From assembly GCA_029834535.1 (NCBI GenBank), contig JAQMWT010000675.1, positions 279,169 to 343,168 on the forward strand: a stretch of DNA of 64,000 nucleotides, read 5' to 3'. Source of the DNA: Chrysophaeum taylorii (Eukaryota; Sar; Pelagophyceae; Pelagomonadales; Pelagomonadaceae). The notes under the pieces are model-generated. The model was not told the DNA's origin. It was given only the letters and a program-made list of their open reading frames with translations, and made no database searches. The position numbers and the translations under genes were made by a program. Below, piece by piece: positions 42,736 to 52,600 of this stretch. Each line of letters starts with the position of its first letter. The first letter of the stretch is position 1.

Positions 42736-45700
42736 ATGCAACAACAACAACCAGAGTCGATGGTGGTGTCGCGGGTGGTGGATGCGTTGCGGTTCGGGGT
42801 GACGTACGAGCCGCCGGTCCTCGCCCTCGAGTTCAGCGAGGCCCGCGGGGACCTGTTGGTGCTGCAGATGAACCTGCCGACGGCGCGGCGCGAAAACGCG
42901 AACGCCGACGAAATAGTCGAGAACTTGCTCTTGTCCCACCAGCGGTACCTCAACGTCGCCACGATATCGGTCCAGCAGGTGCGCCGCCTCGTGCAAATGG
43001 TGGTCGACTACCACGCGGCCAAGCGAGGGAAGAGGGAACTCCCGCCGCTGCTGCTGCTGGAAGAGGAGGCGAAGAAGCCGCCGCCGGAAGCCGAGGAGGA
43101 GGAGGACAGTACTCCCAACGCCGCCGCCGCCGCCGCCGCCGCCGCCGAGAAAGAAGTAGACGAAGCGACGGCGAAGCGTCGCGCCGAGGTGGCGTCCAAG
43201 TTCCAGTACGCGGTCGCGCGACTGAAGGAGCAGACGAAGCGGAACTCGCTGGTGTCGCAGTTGTCGAAGAAACTCCACGCGGAAAGCGCGAGGTACTTCG
43301 CGGCGTGTTTGCCGTGCTTCGTCGCGTCGCAGATCGTCGAGGCCCGGCTCCGGGGGGAGCGGGTGTTTCGGCCGAAACCAGAGATGGTCGATGGCGCGGT
43401 TTTTTTCGCCGACATTTCTGGTTTCACGAAATTGACGGAAAAATTGTCGAGGCACCTCGACGGCGCCGAAAGACTGTGCGCGGAGCTCGACGTCGTGTAC
43501 GGCATGATTTTGGAGGAGGCCGACGCCTTGGGGGGTGACGCCATCAAGTTCGCGGGGGACGCGATCTTGTTTTTGTTCGCGGGACCCCTCGAGTCGGCGT
43601 GCCGGCGCGCGGCCTCGTGCTCGGCGCGGGCTCACGAAAGGATCAAGCAGCATCCGCCGGTCGAATCCGTCAAGCTGACGCTCCACGCGGGGCTCGGGGC
43701 CGGCAAGGTCGCCGCGCTCAGCGTCGAGGGCACCAACCGCGCGGAATTCGTGATCGCGGGGGCGCCGCTCGCGGAAATTGGAATAGCCGAGCCCCTCGCC
43801 GGACCGGGCGAGACGGTCGCGTCGCCGACGGCCTGGTCTTTTCTCAAGGATATTCAGGAGGGGTCCATGCCCCTCACCAAGGTCAAAGAGCTTCCGGCGG
43901 AGGCCCAGGGATACGTCAAGTTGGGGGCTTTCACCACCACCACCAGCCCCTACGACGATACGAAAAAAGAAGAACCGCGGCTGTCCGAGTCGATTTCGTC
44001 CAAGCTCAAGCAGGGCGACGTCGCGGCGATGGCGCCGTACGTCCCTCTGGCGTTCCAGCGTACCCTCAGAAACAAGCAGGCTCTGACGAATTTTCTCGAG
44101 TCGGGGGCCAAGGCGGAGATCCGCGAACTTACGGTTGCTTTCCTCAAAATTTCCGGCGTCGACCTCGGCGACCTGTCGCGCGTCGAGTCGTCGCGGAAAA
44201 TGATGGCGTGCGTGAATTCTGTCGTGGCCACGCGGTTCGGCGGCTCGATAAACAAGCTGCTCGTCGACGACAAAGGGACCTTGATGGTCCTGGTGTTCGG
44301 GCTTCCGGGAGAAGTTCACGAAGACTCGCCGTTGCGGGCCGTGTGCGCCGCGATGGCGCTCCAGGCCGAGCTAAAATCGACGATCGGAGCATCGTGCTGG
44401 GCGGGGCTGACGACGGCCGCGACCTTCGCGGGGGTCGTGGGATCGCGGGCGCGGATGGAGTACACGGTCATGGGTGATTCGGTGAACCTGGCCGCGCGGC
44501 TGATGGCCGCGTGTTGCGCGAGCTTCGGGGCCTCCGAAGGCGCGAACGCTTTGGTCGTCTCGGAACGTACGGCCGAAAAGTCGCGGTACGAGATCGAGTA
44601 CCACGCGATGGCCCCCATCAAGGTCAAAGGCAAGGCCAACAAGGTCCGCGTCTACATTCCCAAGGCTATTCGCGTCAAAGTCCCGCGACCGGCGTTAGAC
44701 TTGAGGTTCAAGACGCGAGCCGACAAGAAGAAGCAGCTCGACGACGTTCTCCGACGATACGCGAGGCAATTCTACAAGATTAAACCGCCGACGCCAACCA
44801 GAAAGACCTCTTCGCACCCGCAACCCCCCGCGCGGTGCTGCGTGATCGCTGGAGTTCACGGCGCCGACGTCAACTTCGTCTTCGGGTCGGTCTTCGCCGA
44901 CCTCTGCCCCAAGCACAATCTCGAGCGGCTCCACTCCTTTCGGAGTCGATCCACCTTTCACGACGCGGAGCTCAAGGCGCAGACGACCTGCGGCGCCTGG
45001 CGCGGCCCCGTCGTCCGGGCCATCCAGATTATTGCTGGTAAAACCAACGGAGGCGACGACGACTTTTACCCGCCCAACGTCCGTGCGCGCGGACCCTACG
45101 GCGGCTCCGGCTCGGAAGAAGAAGAAGAAGAAGAAAAAAAGTTTTTCTCCCAGCAGACGACACCCCAGGAAGTGGCTGCCTTCGAGTGGATTTCCGCGCA
45201 AGAGGCGCGCGCGTTGGCGGAGGCGCTCCCCGACCCACTCAAGCCGCGTCTCGGCCTCCTCGACGACCTCTTCCTCGGAGACCACTCGTTTTTTTCGCGA
45301 GAGATGGCGGATATTGACAGCAAAAAACGCGAAGCCTACGTCGTGCAGCTCGTCACGACGATCGTCGCCCTCGCCGCCGCGAAAAAACCCTGCGTTGTTA
45401 TTTTAGATAACGAGCACCACATGGACGCGGCCTCCTGGCTCGTCGTCCACCACCTTCACGACTGGGCCAAGCGCGGAGGACCTTCATCCCTCACCCCACC
45501 GCCGTCCTCAAGAAACAACGACACCCACGGTCTGCTCTACGTGGAGAAAGGAATCGCACCTCTCTTGTGCCTCCGGCTCCCCGTGATCGCCAACAAGAAC
45601 CAAGTTGTCTATCTTCAAGCCCGCCGAGCGGCCGAGAGTCGGAACGCGCTCGTCCAGGTCGGTGCGCTCGACGAATCCGAAGCCCTAGAGTTTACGGCCT

Positions 45701-46467
45701 TTGCGCTCGGAATCCAAGAGGAAGACGCGGGCGTCGTGCGCGACAACGACGACCTCGTCGAATTTGCAAAACAAGCCGACGGCAAGCAGCGCCTCCTCAG
45801 CGACATGCTCGTCGAGGCCCGGAAGAAGCGCATGATCGAGGTCCGCCGCGACTCCACCGTCGACGCCCTCGCTCCGCCCTCGATCGAAGTCCACGGCGAC
45901 CTCGCCTCGCTTCCCGCGCCCGCGCGCTACAAGGCCCTCCTCCTCGCGCAAATCGACGTCGACCTCCCGGTCCACAAGCAAATTCTCGCGCGCGCGGCGG
46001 CGGTCTTCCGCACCTCCTTTAGCCCCGCCATGCTCCTCGCCCTGGCGCCCTTCCAGATGGACGAACGCCACGTCAGGGACGACCTCCACCAGCTCTGCGA
46101 CCCCCTCCCGTCCTCGGGTCTCACCTTGTTCGTCCGGGCAGCCGAAAAGCCCCCCTTCCACCGCGATCTCCCCTTCGCCGCCGACGCCGACCTCTACTAC
46201 GAATTCGCCGAGCCCCTCGCCCGTACGGCCGTCGCCGACACCCTCCTCGAGTCCCACGTCCAGCACGTCATCGCCAAGATCAACGCCCTCCCCGCCGCCG
46301 CCGCCCCTGCCGAACATAATACGGCAGTGACCTCTTGGGAACTCGAGCTCGTCCACCCCTACATCCTCGCGCGCCGCCGCCGCTGGGAACGCACGGCCAA
46401 GGTCCTCCGCGGCTTCCTCAACATGGCCAGAAACATGAAGGCCATCCAAGGCATCCATAAAAAGTAA
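42736..46467 (+). CDS. Large soluble-adenylyl-cyclase-like protein (two class III cyclase domains plus AAA/STAND-like region)
   Basis: 1243 residues, one exon. Residues ~218-375: first class III nucleotidyl cyclase domain, VFFADISGFTKLTEKLSRHL with the first metal Asp, GGDAIKFAGDAILFLFAG with the second, TLHAGLGAGKVAALSVEG, and VIAGAPL. Residues ~455-648: second cyclase domain (ELTVAFLKISG ... VMGDSVNLAARLMAACC ... YHAMAPIKVKGKANKVRVY). In the second domain the metal position is not Asp (FLKIS), fitting the C1-catalytic, C2-regulatory heterodimer of ADCY10-type enzymes. After ~660 there is a region where the P-loop is lost (AGVHGADVNFVFG in the expected place) but a Walker-B-like VVILDNEHHMD (~890) remains, then a helical C-terminus. 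It probably makes cAMP from ATP in the cytosol or flagellum, perhaps bicarbonate-sensitive like relatives (family knowledge only). Poly-Ala/Glu tracts lie at ~115-140. Confidence 0.85.
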   Translation: MQQQQPESMVVSRVVDALRFGVTYEPPVLALEFSEARGDLLVLQMNLPTARRENANADEIVENLLLSHQRYLNVATISVQQVRRLVQMVVDYHAAKRGKRELPPLLLLEEEAKKPPPEAEEEEDSTPNAAAAAAAAAEKEVDEATAKRRAEVASKFQYAVARLKEQTKRNSLVSQLSKKLHAESARYFAACLPCFVASQIVEARLRGERVFRPKPEMVDGAVFFADISGFTKLTEKLSRHLDGAERLCAELDVVYGMILEEADALGGDAIKFAGDAILFLFAGPLESACRRAASCSARAHERIKQHPPVESVKLTLHAGLGAGKVAALSVEGTNRAEFVIAGAPLAEIGIAEPLAGPGETVASPTAWSFLKDIQEGSMPLTKVKELPAEAQGYVKLGAFTTTTSPYDDTKKEEPRLSESISSKLKQGDVAAMAPYVPLAFQRTLRNKQALTNFLESGAKAEIRELTVAFLKISGVDLGDLSRVESSRKMMACVNSVVATRFGGSINKLLVDDKGTLMVLVFGLPGEVHEDSPLRAVCAAMALQAELKSTIGASCWAGLTTAATFAGVVGSRARMEYTVMGDSVNLAARLMAACCASFGASEGANALVVSERTAEKSRYEIEYHAMAPIKVKGKANKVRVYIPKAIRVKVPRPALDLRFKTRADKKKQLDDVLRRYARQFYKIKPPTPTRKTSSHPQPPARCCVIAGVHGADVNFVFGSVFADLCPKHNLERLHSFRSRSTFHDAELKAQTTCGAWRGPVVRAIQIIAGKTNGGDDDFYPPNVRARGPYGGSGSEEEEEEEKKFFSQQTTPQEVAAFEWISAQEARALAEALPDPLKPRLGLLDDLFLGDHSFFSREMADIDSKKREAYVVQLVTTIVALAAAKKPCVVILDNEHHMDAASWLVVHHLHDWAKRGGPSSLTPPPSSRNNDTHGLLYVEKGIAPLLCLRLPVIANKNQVVYLQARRAAESRNALVQVGALDESEALEFTAFALGIQEEDAGVVRDNDDLVEFAKQADGKQRLLSDMLVEARKKRMIEVRRDSTVDALAPPSIEVHGDLASLPAPARYKALLLAQIDVDLPVHKQILARAAAVFRTSFSPAMLLALAPFQMDERHVRDDLHQLCDPLPSSGLTLFVRAAEKPPFHRDLPFAADADLYYEFAEPLARTAVADTLLESHVQHVIAKINALPAAAAPAEHNTAVTSWELELVHPYILARRRRWERTAKVLRGFLNMARNMKAIQGIHKK

Positions 46468-46722
46468 TAAATAACTAACTAACTAACTAACTAACCTCCT
46501 CAAGTTACCGCCTCAAGCATGCAGCAGCCGGCGGCAGCATGCGCACGACCTACGGGCGGGGCCCGTCCTCTCTTCGCCTGCCCCGCGGCTCGGCGATGAC
46601 CCCGACTAATAACCTTCAAGCACCCCTCTTATTATTCATTTCCCTTATTATTATATTAACAACAGTCGACGACGACATTTAAAAAAAAAAGACCGGAAAC
46701 CGGTGACACCCCCAAAACCAAA
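46468..46722. other. Short intergenic with (CTAA)n repeat
   Basis: (CTAA)n at ~46472-46494 directly after the cyclase stop. The rest is GC-rich then AT-rich, with nothing else recognisable. Confidence 0.6.
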
Positions 46723-47544
46723 ATGGAAGAGGCTAAGAAGCGCAAGACAACAACAACAACAACAAAAAATCTTGGTCCAGAGCCTCCCGTGAAGAAGAAG
46801 AAAAAGTACCTCAAGCCGAATGTCCCGAGTTCGGTGAACGCGCTGCGCGGGCGGAGCGCGATCATGTGTACTTGTTCCGGTCGCGACGAACGAAAGGCTC
46901 TGGGAGAAGCAGTTGACCTCGTCGAGGCCTACGTCGACAAACTGTATCCGCGGGAGGAAAAGGAGGAGGTGGTGACCCTGTCGATCCGCGAGCGCCTCAA
47001 GCAAGAGGCGGCGGCCCTCCGATCCGAGCAGCGCGTCGTTCCCCAGGACCTCGAGACCCAGGGCGTGTTGTACCTGACTATAGAAGATCCCGACGTCGAC
47101 GTCGTCAAGCTCGCCAAAACCATCGTCGACGACGTCGCTTCCGGGACGCCGGGCTCGCGTCTCTTGATCCGCATGATGCCGCTCGCGACGGTCTGTTACG
47201 CTTCTCTCGAGGAGATCCGCGACGCCGCTAAACCGCTCGTGGCTCGCGTCTTTTCGGACGAGAAAAAGTCGTCGTACAAAGTCGCGATCAAGCGCCGCAA
47301 CAACTCGGATTTCCCGCGGCAGGAGGCGATCGAAACCCTCGCCGCTCTCGTCCCCGAACCCCACCCCGTCGACCTCGAGAATCCCGACGTCACCATTCTC
47401 GTCGAAGTCTTCAAGTCCATCGCCGGGGTCTCGGTCGTCCCAGGCTATGCCGCCCACCACGACTTCAACCTCCGTCGCATCAAGGAGTGTGCCATCAAGA
47501 CAAAATCAACCCCGACTCCCGACGACGACGACGCCGCCGCCTGA
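46723..47544 (+). CDS. THUMPD1: THUMPD1/Tan1-type tRNA acetylation adaptor
   Basis: 273 residues. Lys-rich N-terminus, then IMCTCSGRDERKALGEAVDL (family-typical beginning: glycine-containing strand then ExxxLL/E-A), QGVLYLTIEDPDVDVVKLAK, and a THUMP domain with SRLLIRMMPLATVCYASLEEI, SYKVAIKRRNNSDFPRQEAI, DLENPDVTILVEVFKSIAGV and VVPGYAAHHDFNLRRI. All match THUMPD1/Tan1, which presents tRNA-Ser and tRNA-Leu to the NAT10/Kre33 acetyltransferase for N4-acetylcytidine at position 12. The length agrees with the family. The last residues are Asp/Ala-rich. One exon. Expected in nucleus or nucleolus; no targeting peptide. Confidence 0.93.
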   Translation: MEEAKKRKTTTTTTKNLGPEPPVKKKKKYLKPNVPSSVNALRGRSAIMCTCSGRDERKALGEAVDLVEAYVDKLYPREEKEEVVTLSIRERLKQEAAALRSEQRVVPQDLETQGVLYLTIEDPDVDVVKLAKTIVDDVASGTPGSRLLIRMMPLATVCYASLEEIRDAAKPLVARVFSDEKKSSYKVAIKRRNNSDFPRQEAIETLAALVPEPHPVDLENPDVTILVEVFKSIAGVSVVPGYAAHHDFNLRRIKECAIKTKSTPTPDDDDAAA

Positions 47545-47559
47545 ACTAATACTACAAAC

Positions 47560-48330
47560 CTATCGGACCGGACCGGATCGGATCGGATCGGGTCTCCCCA
47601 CTCTCCACGGGACCAGTAGGCAAGCATGAGGTCGACGTGATGGTGCCAGTAGTACACCGCGACGACCGCATCGGCTCGGCACTGCCGGGGCTTGTGCTCG
47701 TCGCGCGTCGAGGTGCGATGGCTGGATTCCGCAAACGCCGGCGAGGAGGCCCGCAAACACGTCCTCGCGCGGCATCGTCCAGGCAACGGGGAGCTTGGAG
47801 AGCATGCAAGCCGCCGCCTCGCGACCGATGAGGTACGTATGGGGAACGTTTCAGCCGGCCATTCGTCGCGACCTACGTACCACGCGGGTCGCGGATGACG
47901 CGGTTCACACGGAGCAGGCGGCCCGCGTAGGGCCCCGGGACACCGGCCTCGAGGAGCCGGAGCACGTTCGTCCACGAAAGTAACTACCGTCGTAAGTTTT
48001 GAGCGCGAACCACGCGCCGCCACAACAACAAAGGTTTGTAGCCAACAGCAGCGCCGCGGCCATCTTCAGGGGCAGAAGAGACGACCGGTTCCCGCGACCA
48101 CATCCCGTCGACGTCCACCGCGACCACATCCCGTCGCCGCCGGTCGACAGCCTGCTTACCCACCACAAAGTACACCAACCATTTCCATGGAAACTGGGCC
48201 CAGCTCTTTCATCAGATAACTTGCCGACGACCGATCTTCGACGAGGCGCGGCTCAGCACGAGCGCCACGAGCGAAACCGCCTCGGGCACCACCACGCCCA
48301 CGCTTCTGTTTCGGAACACGAAGAAGCTTG
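47560..48330 (-). pseudogene. Relic GT31 (beta-1,3-galactosyltransferase-like) glycosyltransferase
   Basis: Minus-strand pieces align in order with a GT31 domain but sit in different frames. VYFVVGKQAVDR (start of the domain) is near 48175. LLPLKMAAALLLATNLC then WFALKTYDGSYF (in place of the usual KTDDDxFV, so the DxD metal site is altered) is near 47990-48070. NVLRLLEAGVPGPYAGRLL and NRVIRDPR are near 47900-47960, WYVGRDEWPAETFP near 47855-47895, YLIGREAAACMLSKL and PREDVFAGLLAGVCGIQPSH near 47710-47835, and a C-terminal YYWHHHVDLMLAYW near 47620-47660. At least four frame changes are needed over ~550 bp, too many for introns of ordinary size. I call it a decayed gene, though dense sequence errors would look the same. 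Confidence 0.55.
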
Positions 48331-48413
48331 TCTCGCCGGCGGCGGCGGCGCCTGAACATAATACTAGCATTTTCGTTGTCGTCGGCAGTTGTAGTAGCGC
48401 AGCGGCGGCGGCG

Positions 48414-48862
48414 CTATGCGATGTTGTCGTCGTCCTGGAGTCGTCTGTGGGTGTGGTAGGCATCGACGGCGATGAGGGTGGCGCTAAAGGGGATGTAGCG
48501 ACGTAGGGGCGGGAGGAGGGAGAGGGGGGCGAGCGAGAGGGTCGACGAGATCAAAACGGACGTGGGCTGGTCCTCGAGACCAGCGCGAGACAGGGAGCAC
48601 TTGGCGACCTGGTACGCGGCGAAGAAGGCAGCGACGATCGTGCCGGATCGCGCCATCTCGTCCAAGGCGAGGCGCGTTGCCATGCTCATGGGCTGCTGCG
48701 GTTCGCGCCTCAGCTTGTAGTACGTGTCGACGACGCCCAGCGAAAACCCTGCCGACGCGCGTCATCGAAAACGCGAGCGACCCCACCCGTGAGCGAGCCG
48801 CAGATGGCCCCGAAGGCGACAGACCGCCCAAGATCCTCAGCCAGCCCTCCTCTCATCACCAT
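48414..48862 (-). CDS. Small membrane protein, two exons, unknown function
   Basis: ATG at 48862. A 38-bp intron at 48749-48786 (GTGGGG...CGGCAG) is needed: exon 1 reads MVMRGGLAEDLGRSVAFGAI then CGSLT, and exon 2 continues GFSLGVVDTYYKLRREPQQP in the only frame that stays open to the stop at 48414. The product is 136 residues with a Gly-rich hydrophobic stretch (~14-30), a second (~58-75, GTIVAAFFAAYQVAKC) and a third (~85-118, VLISSTLSLAPLSLLPPLRR and IPFSATLIAVDAY). The GxxxG-like spacing hints at a Tim17/PMP22-like or Mpv17-like fold, but I cannot support a family. It starts only 16 bp after the stop of adenylate kinase on the same strand, which is very tight for separate eukaryotic genes. 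Confidence 0.55.
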
Positions 48863-48878
48863 TTCTTGGACACGAGGG

Positions 48879-49673
48879 TTAGGATTTCTTCGTTAGGAGA
48901 AGGAACGGGGCAATGGCGGCGTAAATCTGAGGGGTGATCTGGTCCATTGGTTTGTTGGCGTCGACGGAAGACACCTTGGAAGCGTAGTGATCGAGGAGAG
49001 GCATCGTCATCTCGTTATACGACCGCAACCTCGAGGCGAGGGCCTCCTTCGTGTCGTCCTTGCGCTGCATGAGGGGTTCGCCAGTCTCGTCGTCGAGCAT
49101 GTTGTCCGCCGTCGGGGCCGCACCCTCCGGCAGACTCTTGGGCCGCTTTGTCTCCACGTGGTAGGACCGACCCGAGGCAGCGTGACACCAGCGACCCGTG
49201 ATGCGTGCCTCGAGGATTTCGTCCGGCACCCGGAGCGCGATCACCAACGAGACGGCTTCGTCGCCTTCGGCGAGCATCGCGTCCAACTGCTTCGCCTGCG
49301 CGATCGTCCGCGGGAACCCGTCGAGCAAAAAGCCCATCTTGCAGTCCTCGCGCGCGATGCGCTCGCGGATGATGCCGACCACAATCTCGTCTGAGACTAG
49401 GCCTCCCGTCTTCATGACCGCGTCCGCCTTCTTCCCGATTTCTGACCCCTCGGCCACCGCCGCCCGAAGCATGTCCCCCGTCGACAGCTGCGGCGTCCCG
49501 AGAGCCCCGACGATCGCGGGCGCGTGCGTGCCCTTCCCCGCGCCGGGCGGCCCAAACAAGATTATGATCGCGCGTTTCCGAAGGCTCGCCGCGTGCTGCC
49601 GAAGACGAGCGATCTCCTCCCGGGCCGCCTCGAGTGATGTCACGTCGCTCGCGTCCAGGGGTTTCGATGCCAC
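48879..49673 (-). CDS. Adenylate kinase, long form
   Basis: Converts ATP + AMP to 2 ADP. 264 residues with a ~35-residue helical N-terminal extension before the core. P-loop IILFGPPGAGKGTHAP, NMP-binding TPQLSTGDMLRAAVAEGS, LLDGFPRTIAQAKQLD with the catalytic Arg, LID region ITGRWCHAASGRSYHVETKR through RKDDTKEALASRLRSY. The LID lacks the four zinc Cys of some bacterial forms and has the H-x-x-S-G-R-x-Y-H pattern of eukaryotic AK2 and long bacterial forms. All catalytic Arg are present. There is no clear signal peptide; the extension is a charged helix, so it is most likely cytosolic, or possibly in the mitochondrial intermembrane space like AK2. One exon. Confidence 0.94.
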   Translation of the reverse strand: MASKPLDASDVTSLEAAREEIARLRQHAASLRKRAIIILFGPPGAGKGTHAPAIVGALGTPQLSTGDMLRAAVAEGSEIGKKADAVMKTGGLVSDEIVVGIIRERIAREDCKMGFLLDGFPRTIAQAKQLDAMLAEGDEAVSLVIALRVPDEILEARITGRWCHAASGRSYHVETKRPKSLPEGAAPTADNMLDDETGEPLMQRKDDTKEALASRLRSYNEMTMPLLDHYASKVSSVDANKPMDQITPQIYAAIAPFLLLTKKS

Positions 49674-52600
49674 AGCATCGATTATAGACGCGCCTCCACC
49701 TACGTCTCGATGGATCTCAATCTCTTGTCATCCTCTAACAACCTCACCCATTTTCCCTATTGCTTATATCTTTTGGGGCCCCATATGACACCACAACCTG
49801 TGGCGACGGACGCGACAGTTCGGAAACCTCCTAAACTCAAAGATGCGTCGCGGCATCACGACGCCATGACCTCTTATTATGCGGGCACATCCCTCATGTC
49901 CCCGCACAACAACAGCACCAAGACATTGACGCCCTCAACCCTCCCGTCGTAGCAGTCGTCGGTCGACCTTTGAAGAATGTCGTCTAATGCCCGTTTGATT
50001 GAGTCCCAACCGTTAAACGTTGTTGTTGTCGTCGGTCTCTCCCACTGCGAGGAAGCAGTCGCTGTCTTGCTGCGAGCGTTTCCGCAACTGACACTCTCGG
50101 CACCATTGCCGTTATTGCCAAAATCGAGGGTGGCGCAGTCGGCCGGGGGTGCGCACGACATATATACGAGGGATGGGTGCACGTGACGATGTACAACGCG
50201 GGCAATCATCTTCTTCGACAACATGAAGAAGAAGCATTTCAGCCTCGAGACGAGCTCATCTTGCCGCCGGGAAACGGCGATTCACGCACGTGAATTAGAC
50301 TCGAGCTCGCGAAACGACAACTGCTTTCTTTCCGAAATCTCGACATCACAAGGATAGTTTTCGCACATTTTGAGTGCGGAGTCCCTTCTTGCCGAAACCC
50401 AGACCACCGCCCGGCTGAACTCGAGAGCAAACGACGATCACGATTGGACCTGTCGCGAATGACCATGGAAGCCCGTCCCGAGATGAAGTGGATGGACAAC
50501 CAAGGTGCAGCGCGTGACTCCGCGCGACGCGTGAGGGTGCTTCCTCCGGAGCGTGGGAAGCAGACGAGCCAGGGGTTGTATCCGGAGTGTGGTGGGTCAC
50601 TCTGTGCTGCGAGAATTCTAGGCAATCGTGCTCGTGGTACGTTGAAAAGAAGACGGAGAACCACGATGAAGGAGAAGAAATGATGAAGGACGTAGGCATG
50701 TAAAACCCCAACGAAGGTTACAACTCGCGGGATTTGAACACGAATGTTGTTGATCCTGTCGAGAGCGCGCGAAAACGAGGGGGTCGGAGCTTCGCTTCCA
50801 TCCCATATTCATGTACACTTCGTAGGTGCGTGCTTGAACCATTTCAAGGCATGCCCAGTGTTTTTATAGAGGGTTGAATCGTCGTAGGTGCCACCAGTCA
50901 AATTCATTGTGCGCCCAACTGTGCGCGGGCTCGTTCTACTCCTAAACGTGAGTTTTTCGGACAGGGACGAGAGGATTGCACGAACATGGGGTCGAAGGAC
51001 AGCCTTCTATGTTGTTGGCCATCTTCAATAAAATTCATTCAGGGTGTTAAAAGCTGCGACGTTGTTGAGTTTTAGACGTGACGTTCTTGAGTTCCCAGGT
51101 TATCGCACTGCCATTTCGTTGATTTCCCTACTGAGGCGGTAGAGCGCGAAGGGGGCCCAGAGATGGAACCGGGCAACTTTCCAACCTCCCGACCTCGTTT
51201 CCAGACACAAGTCCCCGAAAACGATGCGCAACACGAGCTCCGTTTCGCTTACCGTTTCTTTCGGGCCTTGCTCGCTCGACGATGGTCCACGAAGTACGCG
51301 CCTGTCATCAAAGCCCCGCATAGCCGACGCGACGATACTGACCGCCGCCTCCATCGCGAAGCGATTTCTGTTCACACGCCGGCCTGCTCGTAAAACCATG
51401 CTGCGCCGCGCGAAGGCCACACGCAGAGACACAACAACCCTTTAGGCTTTGCCGTAGTACCCCGGCAAGGCCAATGTTGGCCTTAAGAACCTCGCTAGTT
51501 TGGTAGTCAGCATAATAAAAACGAAAGGCTTGTCATCACATGTGTTCTCCTCCTCCGTCACGTGGCTCTCTGACGACGACGACGACGACGACGCTAAGAG
51601 ATGTAGCCGTGGTCGTAGGCGTCGGAGAGGTCAAAGTTGGAAACGCTGAGGTTTTTTTATGCCGCCGGTGCCAACGTCATAGACCGTGCCATGGATGCGG
51701 GGGTACCTCTATTCCGTGCAAATCCTCTCGGGCCTTTGGGTCAGAGGCAACGTTGAGGCACTACTGAAGGACGTTTAAGATTGCGGTGCTTTTCCGTGGA
51801 GTCCGTTATCTCTTTCAGTTCGGGATTCGCCGTGACAGCGTCGCAAATCGAGCGAAGCCAATATTCGACTAGACCATTGTCGCCCTTCGCGGCGGCGGCG
51901 GCGGCTGCTTTCACGCCGCCGCAGTCATTCATAGCGGCAGCACGCGACGATATCCTAGACGCCCAGGACGGCAACCCCAAAGGCGAGGACGCAGGAGGTG
52001 TTGTGGTCCGATGGGGTGGCGACGTTCGTGCGAACGAAGTCCTCGCCGGGTTCGAACCACATCTATACATCAATCCGTAGTAACAATAAGATTGTTTCCT
52101 TGCTCTCATCCATTCTGGCTCTTTGAGCCTGGGAGTTGCAAACCATAATAATAATAATAATAATAATTGGCGTTGGGAATTCTCCACCGTGTTTGCGCCT
52201 TGAGGGGGCACCCCACCGGCACGGGATGCCTGTTGTTCAACGACAGATTTCGATGCGGCGGCTGGTTGCACGGTCCTCGCGTATGCCAGGAGGGGAATCG
52301 GAACAGCACGCTCAATCCCAGAATCTGTCTGCCCAAACTTTTTGTGGGAAGAGACGTGGCATAATTCTTATATTTGGTTTCAAAAGGCGCTAACGTTCCA
52401 ATTCGGCTAATTTTTTTTCGGCATCGATCGATGTTTTCGGTTTTCGGAATTCGTCGCGTTGTTGTCGTGTTTGCCACCGTCGGCGTGTGGCTGGCATGAC
52501 CGGTGCCTTGATCACCTTCTCGACAAGCCACGCGTACTGTGCACGTCGAGAATTCCGAATCAAGGATACGCGAGCCGTGTTGGAACGGTGCTGCGAGGGG

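Noticed and set aside
50725-50750. GGGATTTGAAC resembling an inverted tRNA T-loop
   Set aside because: The remaining tRNA arms are missing.
52000-52070. GGTTCGAACC resembling a tRNA T-arm
   Set aside because: No acceptor, D or anticodon arms can be folded around it at tRNA spacing.
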